Assembly: GCA_905181745.1 (NCBI GenBank)
Contig: CAJIYV010000121.1
Coordinates: forward strand, 1-7,476
Origin: an uncultured Actinomycetes bacterium
GTDB lineage: Bacteria > Actinomycetota > Actinomycetes > S36-B12
Reading direction: 5' to 3'
DNA: 7,476 nt
Shown: positions 1 through 5,953 of the stretch, in pieces
Layout of the letters: every line of letters starts with the position of its first letter
How positions within the stretch are numbered: position 1 is the first letter of the stretch
Notes under the pieces: model-generated
Databases searched by the model: none
Told to the model about the DNA's origin: nothing
What the model saw: only the letters and a program-made list of their open reading frames with translations
Translations under genes and position numbers: made by a program

Positions 1-300
1 CACTTTCCAACGGACGGGCGTTACCAAGAAAGTGGAGGTGATGGTTTGGTTGCGGTACTCCCCCGACATTGCAACGATCCCCAGAATCAATAGGAAAATA
101 CTGGCACTTCCGGCCGAGGCAGTAATCGTTTTGATGTACTGGGGGTTCATGAGTTGGTTTGCCTCTTCGAGGCCAGGTGGAGTCACGAAAATTAGTAGAA
201 AGACCTGAAGTAGGGCAAATGCCACTGCCGAAATAATCAAGATAAAGAGTAACTTGGTAGAGAAAACTTTACGGAACTCGGACCGGATCAAGGAAATCAT
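1..300 (-). CDS. ABC-2 type transporter permease, N-terminal part (runs off the left edge)
   Basis: This is the membrane subunit of an ABC transporter, partnered with the ATPase encoded just upstream; the substrate cannot be told. I translated the reverse strand from the ATG at 300-298 and the frame stays open for 100 codons to the edge. The protein begins MISLIRSEFRKVFSTK, a basic cytoplasmic start typical of ABC-2 permeases. A first hydrophobic helix spans about residues 17-39 and a second about residues 66-80. After it comes GEYRNQTITSTFLVTPVRW, the coupling segment usual in this family (acidic-Tyr-Arg, then Thr-rich, then a Pro-x-Arg turn). The start is supported by a GAGGGGAG ribosome binding site (plus-strand 307-314) six bases upstream. 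The ATG overlaps the TGA of the ATPase gene in an ATGA arrangement, which implies translational coupling and equimolar subunits. The C-terminus lies outside the window. Confidence 0.85.
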   Translation of the reverse strand, partial: MISLIRSEFRKVFSTKLLFILIISAVAFALLQVFLLIFVTPPGLEEANQLMNPQYIKTITASAGSASIFLLILGIVAMSGEYRNQTITSTFLVTPVRWKV

Positions 301-1202
301 GATTGGCTCCCCTCGTTGGTGGCGACTTCCTCTGCCGTCAAACCCAAGAAAAGTGCCTCAAGATCCGGTGCTTTCGAAGATAGTTCATGTAGTTCAAGGG
401 ACTGCTCGAATGCTGCCCGACCAACCGCTTCCAAAGTTGCACCCGTGACAACCACCTCGCCCGGTTCTGATTCCCGCAAGGACCAGTCCCCCGGGATCGA
501 CAGTTGACCAATGTTCGGACCGCGAACGGTCACTTCGGGGAGGCCATCTTCGGTCAGGGAGTGCAATGAACCCTGAAACACCAATGACCCTGAACGAATA
601 ATGATCACGTCGTCAACAGTTTGCTGGACTTCAGAGAGTACGTGGCTAGAGACTAAAACACTGACTCCTGTGCCGGCTTGGTCTCGGAGGAAGGAACGCA
701 GCCAGGAAATACCTTCAGGGTCGAGGCCATTTGCCGGCTCATCGAGAATAAGAACCTTGGGGTCCCCCAACAGAGCCACACCGAGTGCGAGCCTTTGGCG
801 CATGCCTAATGAGTAGCCACCGACCTTTCGGTCAGCCGCGGCGGTGAGTCCAACCGTGTTGAGCACTTCACCAACACGCGTGTCACCGATCCGCGCTCCA
901 GTAGCAATCATGCGCAGGTGATTACGGGCAGTCCTGGCCGGATGAAAGCCACTGGCTTCCAAGGACGCGCCCACCACGTTAATCGGGTTTGAGATCTCTT
1001 GGTACCGCACCCCATCAATCGTCGCGGCGCCCGAAGTGGGGGCAACTAATCCCAACAGGCAACGCAGGGTCGTGGTTTTGCCAGCTCCGTTGGGACCAAG
1101 GAAACCGGTCACTTTGCCGGGCGCCGCCGCGAAGCTCAGATCCCGCACCGCAGTCACCCCAGACCCAAAACTCTTGTTCAAATGTTCGACAACAATGCTC
1201 AT
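297..1202 (-). CDS. ABC transporter ATP-binding protein (ABC-2 exporter type)
   Basis: The ATPase subunit of an ABC transporter powers transport through the adjacent ABC-2 permease at the cytoplasmic membrane. Numbered from the ATG at 1202 (301 residues), Walker A GPNGAGKTT is at about 36-44, the signature YSLGMRQRL at about 130-138, Walker B VLILDEP at about 150-156 followed by the D-loop GLDP, and the H-loop SSH at about 185-187. All are intact. A C-terminal region of roughly 100 residues follows, as in drug and antibiotic-resistance exporter ATPases of the CcmA/BcrA kind. A TTG two codons upstream (1208) could also open the frame. I prefer the ATG because a -10-like TAACAT ends six bases before it, which suggests a leaderless mRNA, and no Shine-Dalgarno sequence precedes either start. 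The substrate is unknown; lipid, peptide or drug export are possible, and a membrane-remodelling role cannot be excluded. Confidence 0.9.
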   Translation of the reverse strand: MSIVVEHLNKSFGSGVTAVRDLSFAAAPGKVTGFLGPNGAGKTTTLRCLLGLVAPTSGAATIDGVRYQEISNPINVVGASLEASGFHPARTARNHLRMIATGARIGDTRVGEVLNTVGLTAAADRKVGGYSLGMRQRLALGVALLGDPKVLILDEPANGLDPEGISWLRSFLRDQAGTGVSVLVSSHVLSEVQQTVDDVIIIRSGSLVFQGSLHSLTEDGLPEVTVRGPNIGQLSIPGDWSLRESEPGEVVVTGATLEAVGRAAFEQSLELHELSSKAPDLEALFLGLTAEEVATNEGSQS

Positions 1203-1208
1203 AGGCAA

Positions 1209-1214
1209 ATGTTA
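1209..1214 (-). promoter_or_regulatory. Candidate -10 box of a leaderless promoter for the ABC transporter genes
   Basis: On the reverse strand TAACAT fits the actinobacterial TANNNT -10 pattern. It is followed by six bases and then the ATG at 1202, so transcription would begin at or next to the start codon. This is inferred from spacing, together with the absence of a ribosome binding site. No good -35 box is visible. Confidence 0.4.
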
Positions 1215-1231
1215 ACCGACATCAGTTAACA
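1210..1231. promoter_or_regulatory. Perfect inverted repeat, candidate operator of the ABC transporter genes
   Basis: The sequence reads TGTTAAC, eight bases, then GTTAACA: seven-base arms that are exact reverse complements. It overlaps the putative -10 box of the reverse-strand ABC genes and lies 8 bp upstream of their ATG, a position suited to repression by a dimeric regulator of TetR, MarR or GntR type. No such regulator gene is in the window. The right arm also forms the first half-site of the 11-bp array upstream of glnA. Confidence 0.5.
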
Positions 1232-1263
1232 CGCTGGTAACAGACGGGACACTTGACCGACAC
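1226..1263 (+). promoter_or_regulatory. Four 11-bp-phased half-sites upstream of glnA, GlnR-like operator
   Basis: Pentamers TTAAC (1226-1230), GTAAC (1237-1241), GACAC (1248-1252) and GACAC (1259-1263) are each separated by exactly six bases, and all end in AC. Known GlnR boxes of Streptomyces and mycobacteria have the form GTNAC-n6-GAAAC repeated with this 11-bp period, and GlnR regulates glnA there. The array ends 21 bp before the TATAAA hexamer, so it covers the -35 region and upstream, as expected for an OmpR-family activator. The phasing is seen directly; GlnR identity is inferred. PhoP, another OmpR-family regulator with 11-bp direct repeats, is an alternative. Confidence 0.5.
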
Positions 1264-1284
1264 CCGTCTTGCCTAGCATTAAGG

Positions 1285-1290
1285 TATAAA
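1285..1290 (+). promoter_or_regulatory. Candidate -10 box of glnA
   Basis: TATAAA lies 35 bp upstream of the glnA ATG and would start transcription near 1297. There is no recognisable -35 box 16-18 bp upstream, which fits a promoter that depends on an activator bound to the adjacent half-site array. An alternative pair is TTGACC (1253-1258) with TAGCAT (1274-1279), but its 15-bp spacing is short. Confidence 0.4.
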
Positions 1291-1291
1291 A

Positions 1292-1309
1292 GGTTCCCGA
1301 ATTGGAGCC
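1292..1309 (+). other. Small hairpin in the glnA leader
   Basis: GGTTCC (1292-1297) can pair with GGAGCC (1304-1309), six pairs including one G-U, around the loop CGAATT. It ends five bases before the ribosome binding site. It may be partly outside the mRNA if transcription starts near 1297, so a function is uncertain. It does not resemble a riboswitch I recognise. Confidence 0.2.
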
Positions 1310-1314
1310 CCTAC

Positions 1315-1320
1315 AGGAGG
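1315..1320 (+). promoter_or_regulatory. Ribosome binding site of glnA
   Basis: A perfect AGGAGG sits five bases before the ATG at 1326. It fixes the start there rather than at the in-frame TTG at 1302, which would place the Shine-Dalgarno sequence inside the coding region. It also gives an N-terminus ([12 protein letters not shown]) usual for the family. Confidence 0.9.
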
Positions 1321-1325
1321 TCGGC

Positions 1326-2750
1326 ATGTTCACAACGAGTTCAGAAGTTCTCGACTTCATCAAGAAGGAAAACGTCGAGTTCGTCGACGTGCGCTTTATG
1401 GACCTACCCGGTGTCATGCAGCACTTCAACGTCCCGGTGGGTTCATTCACCATTGACGCTTTTGAAGAGGGCCTCATGTTTGATGGTTCCTCAATCCGCG
1501 GTTTCCAAGCGATCCACGAGTCTGACATGAAACTCGTTCCCGATCCCAGCACCGCCTACATTGACCCGTTTCGGCCCGCCAAGACCCTGATCATCAACTT
1601 CTCGATCTTGGACCCGTTCACAAATGAGCCGTACTCACGCGACCCACGCAATGTAGCCTCGCGAGCTGAAACCTATTTGAAGTCAACCGGGATCGCTGAC
1701 ACGGTCTATTTTGGCCCCGAGGCCGAATTCTACGTTTTTGATGACATCCGGTTCGAAACAAATCAGCATTCTGGGTACTACTTCATCGACTCTGTGGAAG
1801 GCGCCTGGAATACCGGTCGCGTGGAAGAAGGTGGCAACCGCGGATACAAAACCCGTTACAAGGGTGGTTACTTCCCCGTTCCCCCCGTTGATCACTTCGC
1901 TGACATCCGAGATGACATGGTTACCAAGTTGCAGCAGGTCGGGCTCAAGGTCGAGCGTTCCCACCATGAAGTAGGAACAGCCGGCCAAGGCGAGATCAAC
2001 TACACATTTGACAGCCTAAAGTCTTCCGCCGATGACCTGATGAAGTTCAAGTACGTGGTCAAAAATGTTGCCTGGGCCCACGGCAAGACCGCGACCTTCA
2101 TGCCAAAACCACTCTTTGGTGACAACGGTTCAGGAATGCACTGCCACCAGTCATTGTGGCTTGATGGGAAGCCACTGTTTTACGATGAAAGCGGCTACGG
2201 CGGTCTGTCTGATCTTGCTCGCTGGTATATCGGTGGCCTTCTACACCACGCACCGTCGCTACTTGGGTTTACAAACCCCACCGTTAACAGTTACCACCGT
2301 TTAGTGCCGGGCTTTGAAGCACCCGTGAACTTGGTGTACTCCGCTCGCAACCGATCAGCCTGTATTCGGATCCCCGTGACCGGTTCCTCTCCTAAAGCAA
2401 AGCGTGTGGAATTTCGGGTACCGGACCCCTCGAGTAATCCCTACCTTGCCTTCTCTGCCCAGCTTATGGCCGGGATTGACGGAATCAAGAACAAGATCGA
2501 GCCACTTGCTCCCGTTGACAAGGATCTGTACGAATTGCCGCCTGAAGAATTGGCAAATATTCCACAATTGCCCGCGTCCCTTGACCGTGCCCTTGAGGCA
2601 CTTGAAGCCGACAACGAGTACCTGCAGGCTGGTGGAGTGTTCCCCGCAGACCTGATTGAGACGTGGATTGATTACAAACGCACCAACGAAATCGCGCCCA
2701 TGCGCTTGCGTCCGCATCCACATGAGTTCGAGATGTACTACGACCTGTAA
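1326..2750 (+). CDS. glnA: Glutamine synthetase type I (adenylylation-regulated)
   Basis: GlnA catalyses the ATP-dependent condensation of ammonium with glutamate to glutamine, the main entry of nitrogen into the cell, as a cytoplasmic dodecamer. The 474-residue product has the expected length. Visible elements are the latch DGSS at 53-56 (ammonium-site Asp53 and Ser56), metal ligands PEAE (Glu132, Glu134), Tyr182 in GGYF, HHE with Glu215, QGE with Glu223, NGSGMHCH with Asn267 and His272, the glutamate flap [13 protein letters not shown] (Arg325, Glu331), the [10 protein letters not shown] segment at 341-350 and VEFR with Glu362 and Arg364. The loop LYELPPEE contains Tyr402, matching the tyrosine adenylylated by GlnE in E. 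coli, so this is a GSI-beta enzyme under covalent control by the convergent neighbour glnE. Transcription is probably controlled by the 11-bp-phased array upstream, and a strong terminator follows. The gene is intact and monocistronic. Confidence 0.97.
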   Translation: MFTTSSEVLDFIKKENVEFVDVRFMDLPGVMQHFNVPVGSFTIDAFEEGLMFDGSSIRGFQAIHESDMKLVPDPSTAYIDPFRPAKTLIINFSILDPFTNEPYSRDPRNVASRAETYLKSTGIADTVYFGPEAEFYVFDDIRFETNQHSGYYFIDSVEGAWNTGRVEEGGNRGYKTRYKGGYFPVPPVDHFADIRDDMVTKLQQVGLKVERSHHEVGTAGQGEINYTFDSLKSSADDLMKFKYVVKNVAWAHGKTATFMPKPLFGDNGSGMHCHQSLWLDGKPLFYDESGYGGLSDLARWYIGGLLHHAPSLLGFTNPTVNSYHRLVPGFEAPVNLVYSARNRSACIRIPVTGSSPKAKRVEFRVPDPSSNPYLAFSAQLMAGIDGIKNKIEPLAPVDKDLYELPPEELANIPQLPASLDRALEALEADNEYLQAGGVFPADLIETWIDYKRTNEIAPMRLRPHPHEFEMYYDL

Positions 2751-2781
2751 CAACGACCAACTGCGCCACCGAACTCTGGTG

Positions 2782-2819
2782 AAAAGGTCCCGGCTACTTA
2801 ATAGTCGGGGCCTTTTTTT
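2782..2819 (+). terminator. Intrinsic terminator of glnA
   Basis: A 15-bp stem (2782-2796 with 2802-2816, two G-U pairs and no mismatches) closes a five-base loop CTTAA and runs into seven consecutive T residues (2813-2819), 31 bp after the glnA stop. On the reverse strand the same stem ends in TTTT, so it could also act weakly on transcripts leaving glnE. Confidence 0.92.
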
Positions 2820-2883
2820 GGCGCCATCTTCATTCAGGACTTCGTTGTGGACCGGAAAAGCTGATCGGCTGGGACAACACACT

Positions 2884-2925
2884 TAACCACGGACCGGCTA
2901 CCAATAACCACGGACCGGCTACCAA
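2884..2925. repeat. Perfect 21-bp tandem duplication in the glnA-glnE gap
   Basis: Two identical 21-bp units lie head to tail at 2884-2904 and 2905-2925, each containing GGACCGGCTACC. A third GGACCGG at 2849-2855 is in register, exactly 42 bp (two unit lengths) before the first. The octamer CCGGCTAC also occurs in the left arm of the glnA terminator (2790-2797). The block is non-coding and lies between convergent genes. It may be slippage-generated spacer; no function is evident. Confidence 0.85.
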
Positions 2926-2948
2926 CGAGCCTGCCGCAACTGTTCTTT

Positions 2949-5921
2949 TCATGAAACGCTTCCATAGAAGATCCGCTCGGCAACCCCACGGGCCCTGCGA
3001 GTTGCCCGCAAGTAATCCTGTTCTAGTTGTCCAACGCGCGAACGTGAATATCCCATCAAGTAAGCGATCGCTGCGAGATCGGTGACGTCAATCGGCAGCA
3101 CATCACTTGATTTGCCTTTGACTAATACGATTGCGTTGCGGACTTCACTAGCTAGCGTCCACGCTTTAGCGAGGATAGCCGAATCTTGGTGGCTCATCAG
3201 CTGCCCTTGTTCTGCAGCAGCCAACGCTTGCAATGTTTGGGTGGTACGCAACTCAGGGTACTCGTGACCGTGGCTTAGTTGCAGCAGTTGAATCGTCCAT
3301 TCGACATCGCTGAGCCCCCCACGCCCCAATTTTATATGCCGGTTTGGGTCAATCCCCCTCGGCAGCCGCTCGGTTTCCATCCGCGCCTTAAGCGTGCGCA
3401 TCTCTAAAAGTGCTGTGGCATCCAACCCGGCAACCGGATAACGAACTGGGGCGATCATCTTTTCAAAACGTGCACCCAAGTCTGCATCGCCGGCCACGGT
3501 TCGCGCGCGCAGAAGCGCTTGGGCTTCCCATGGTGATGACCACTTTCTGTAGTAAGCGGCAAATGAATCCAAGGATCGAACTAGCGGACCGTTCTTGCCT
3601 TCGGGGCGCAGATCAGTATCGAGTTCAAGGGGCGGTTCATCTGCGGGGGCGCTGAGTAGACTTCGCATGTGATTCACTCGAGCAAATGCACTCTTGGCCG
3701 CTGCTTCATGGTCGGCACCAACAGCAGGTTCGAAGACAAACATCAGGTCCGCATCGCTACCGAAGCCCAGTTCACAACCGCCGAAGCGGCCCATTCCGAT
3801 TACCGCTAGCCGAACGCTCAGATCCTCCTCGTTGGCACACGCAAGGGCTCCACGGATTGTTGCCTCAGCAACTTCGGTGAGCGCTCGTCCTACCGTGGTT
3901 ATGTCGGTCAACCGCAATGCATCAGCCGAACTTGTTCTAAACAGTTCCCGACGCCGGATCGCACGCAGAGATGACACTGCACGCTCGGGTTCTAGGTGAC
4001 GTGTGAGAACCGAGTCGATTTCTGGCCCCAACACTGGCGGGACCAAATCTTCATTATGGGCAAGCATGGAAATGGATTCCGGTACTTTATGGATGAGCTC
4101 GGTGACGTAACGAGTAGACGCCAGCAGGTAGGCCAAGCGCTGTGCAATAAGTGACTCATCCCGCAATAGACGCAGATACCAATGACTTGACCCCACTTGG
4201 TCACTTACGGCACGAAAAGCGCTCAACCCGGTATCAGGAAATGGTGCCTGAGCAAACCAGGACAGCATGACCGGCAGCAAAGTTCGTTGAATATTAGATC
4301 TTCTGCTCACACCGCTGCTGAGTGCTTCAATGTTGCGCAGGGCTCCAGCCGGGTCAAGAAAACCAAGTGCACGAAGTCGCTCGGTCGCGGCAGCGCTGCC
4401 GAGTCGGGCCGCAGATGCGTCAAGTCCAGCTACAGCATTGAGGAGAGGTCGGTAAAACAATTTCTCGTGGATCCGGCGCACCTCGGTACGGTTACTCCCC
4501 CACTGACTTATCAAGGTGTCAATGGGGTTACTCGTGATGCCCATGCTGCGGGCAATAACTCGCAGTTCATCTGGATCTTGGGGCATAATGTGGGTGCGGC
4601 GCAGGTGACGCAATTGGATTCTGTGTTCCAGCGTGCGCAGGAAGCGATACGAATGTTCAAGTTGAGAAGCTTCTTCTCGACCGACGTAGCCCCACATGGC
4701 CAGTGCCCGAAGCGCATCAATCGTGTTGCTACTCCTAATCAGCACATCGCTGCGACCGTGGACAAGTTGAAGGAGCTGCACAGAAAACTCGATGTCACGC
4801 AGCCCACCTGGACCCAATTTGATTTCCCGGTCAGCAACTGATGCATCAACGTTCTCTTCAACCCTCCGGCGCATTGCCTGAACATCGGTCACGAATCCAT
4901 CCCGGTCAGCAGCTGCCCAGATAAATGGCTGAACACCGTGGATGTACTGCTCACCGACAATCGGGTCACCCGCGACACATCTAGATTTGAGCAGCGCCTG
5001 AAACTCCCACGTACTCGCCCATCGTTCGTAATAGCCGACATGGGATTCAACCGTGCGCACGAGTGCGCCCTGTTTGCCCTCTGGGCGCAGCGCCGCGTCG
5101 ACCTCCCAGATTGATCCTTCCGCGGTGATAGCGCTACATGCCCGCATCAGACCACGTGCGATTTGGGTTGCATCATTAATCGAATCACTTTCATCCGTTG
5201 CGAAAATAACATCAACATCGGAAATGTAATTCAACTCCCGACCGCCGCTTTTGCCCATCGCGATGACAGCGAGAGGCGTTCGTGGACGATGGACACCTAC
5301 TCGACCAATTGCGAGCGCGGCGTTAAGGGTTGCATCAGCCAAATCTGATAGCCAGCCAGCAATTACTTCCATGGGGTAGATTCCGGTCAAATCTCGAACA
5401 GCAATTCCGATCAGTTCCTGAAAGTATGCAACCCGCAGGGCATCGAGCACGATGTCGTCGGAAGATATGGCGATCGGAATTTCCTCAAGTGGGTCAGCAC
5501 CGACACAGATCACTAGCCGAGCCCGAATCCCTTCGGGGGGTTCGGCCAATGCTTGTGAATCGGCAATCATGCCAATCTCCGGGTGACGAACCAAGAAGTC
5601 AGCGAACCTCGTTGACACGCCCAGGATAGTCAACAGCCGGCCCAAAACGATCGGTTCAGCAGCAACGGTGTTAATCAGTCGAGTCAGTTCAGGTGATGGT
5701 GCACTAGCGACCAATCGCGCAAGTGAGGTCAGGGCCAAGTCCGGGTCCGCGACTCCCGCGAGAGCCCGTGAAAGTTCAGCACCAGATATTGCTTGATCGC
5801 AGTAGGATTCAATCTCAGCGACGGCGGTAAGTGCGGCTTCTGAGTCGGTGACTCCTGCCTTGAGCAACCCCACGCGCAGCGAGGACACACGTGGCGAGCC
5901 TTGAGAGGAATCAGCGATCAC
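2949..5921 (-). CDS. glnE: Bifunctional glutamine synthetase adenylyltransferase / adenylyl-removing enzyme
   Basis: GlnE attaches AMP to the regulatory tyrosine of GlnA when nitrogen is plentiful and removes it by phosphorolysis when nitrogen is scarce. The product is 990 residues, close to actinobacterial GlnE and slightly longer than the E. coli enzyme. It has two homologous halves. The N-terminal, adenylyl-removing half has GKSGGRELNYISDVDVIF (about 223-240; Asp235, Asp237), LRPEGKQGALVR (278-289) and GPGGLRDIEF (370-379). The C-terminal, adenylylating half has GMGRFGGCELGFGSDADLMF (709-728; Asp723, Asp725), LRPEGKNGPLVR (771-782) and GRGGLSDVEW (866-875). Both metal-binding Asp-x-Asp pairs are intact, so both activities are expected. 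The start used is a GTG at 5921 with no clear ribosome binding site; a GTG eleven codons on (5888) has AAGG upstream and is an alternative. The gene follows glnA2 by 32 bp on the same strand, consistent with one operon. Confidence 0.96.
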   Translation of the reverse strand: MIADSSQGSPRVSSLRVGLLKAGVTDSEAALTAVAEIESYCDQAISGAELSRALAGVADPDLALTSLARLVASAPSPELTRLINTVAAEPIVLGRLLTILGVSTRFADFLVRHPEIGMIADSQALAEPPEGIRARLVICVGADPLEEIPIAISSDDIVLDALRVAYFQELIGIAVRDLTGIYPMEVIAGWLSDLADATLNAALAIGRVGVHRPRTPLAVIAMGKSGGRELNYISDVDVIFATDESDSINDATQIARGLMRACSAITAEGSIWEVDAALRPEGKQGALVRTVESHVGYYERWASTWEFQALLKSRCVAGDPIVGEQYIHGVQPFIWAAADRDGFVTDVQAMRRRVEENVDASVADREIKLGPGGLRDIEFSVQLLQLVHGRSDVLIRSSNTIDALRALAMWGYVGREEASQLEHSYRFLRTLEHRIQLRHLRRTHIMPQDPDELRVIARSMGITSNPIDTLISQWGSNRTEVRRIHEKLFYRPLLNAVAGLDASAARLGSAAATERLRALGFLDPAGALRNIEALSSGVSRRSNIQRTLLPVMLSWFAQAPFPDTGLSAFRAVSDQVGSSHWYLRLLRDESLIAQRLAYLLASTRYVTELIHKVPESISMLAHNEDLVPPVLGPEIDSVLTRHLEPERAVSSLRAIRRRELFRTSSADALRLTDITTVGRALTEVAEATIRGALACANEEDLSVRLAVIGMGRFGGCELGFGSDADLMFVFEPAVGADHEAAAKSAFARVNHMRSLLSAPADEPPLELDTDLRPEGKNGPLVRSLDSFAAYYRKWSSPWEAQALLRARTVAGDADLGARFEKMIAPVRYPVAGLDATALLEMRTLKARMETERLPRGIDPNRHIKLGRGGLSDVEWTIQLLQLSHGHEYPELRTTQTLQALAAAEQGQLMSHQDSAILAKAWTLASEVRNAIVLVKGKSSDVLPIDVTDLAAIAYLMGYSRSRVGQLEQDYLRATRRARGVAERIFYGSVS

Positions 5922-5953
5922 AAGTTGAACTTAGTGCCTACAGCGCACAAAAT

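Noticed and set aside
254..507. Forward open frames within the permease and ATPase genes
   Set aside because: They are antisense to clearly conserved ABC transporter sequence and lack any coding support.
1302..1325. An upstream TTG start extending GlnA by eight residues
   Set aside because: The AGGAGG at 1315-1320 would lie inside the coding region, while it is ideally placed for the ATG at 1326, which gives the usual N-terminus of the family.
1264..1325. A glutamine riboswitch in the glnA leader
   Set aside because: The leader is only about 30-60 bases long and shows one weak six-pair hairpin, with none of the conserved junction structure of glnA or Downstream-peptide RNAs.
2355..2882. A 175-codon reverse open frame across the end of glnA and its terminator
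   Set aside because: It reads antisense through conserved GlnA sequence and through the terminator hairpin, and the protein resembles no family I recognise.
2826..2948. A small RNA or CRISPR-like array in the convergent gap
   Set aside because: Only two adjacent identical units without spacers are present, so it is a simple tandem duplication, and no promoter-terminator pair frames an RNA gene.
4197..4841. A 214-codon forward open frame inside glnE
   Set aside because: It is antisense to the conserved GlnE coding region, has no recognisable domain or ribosome binding site, and its translation is low in complexity of fold signals. It is a shadow of glnE codon usage.
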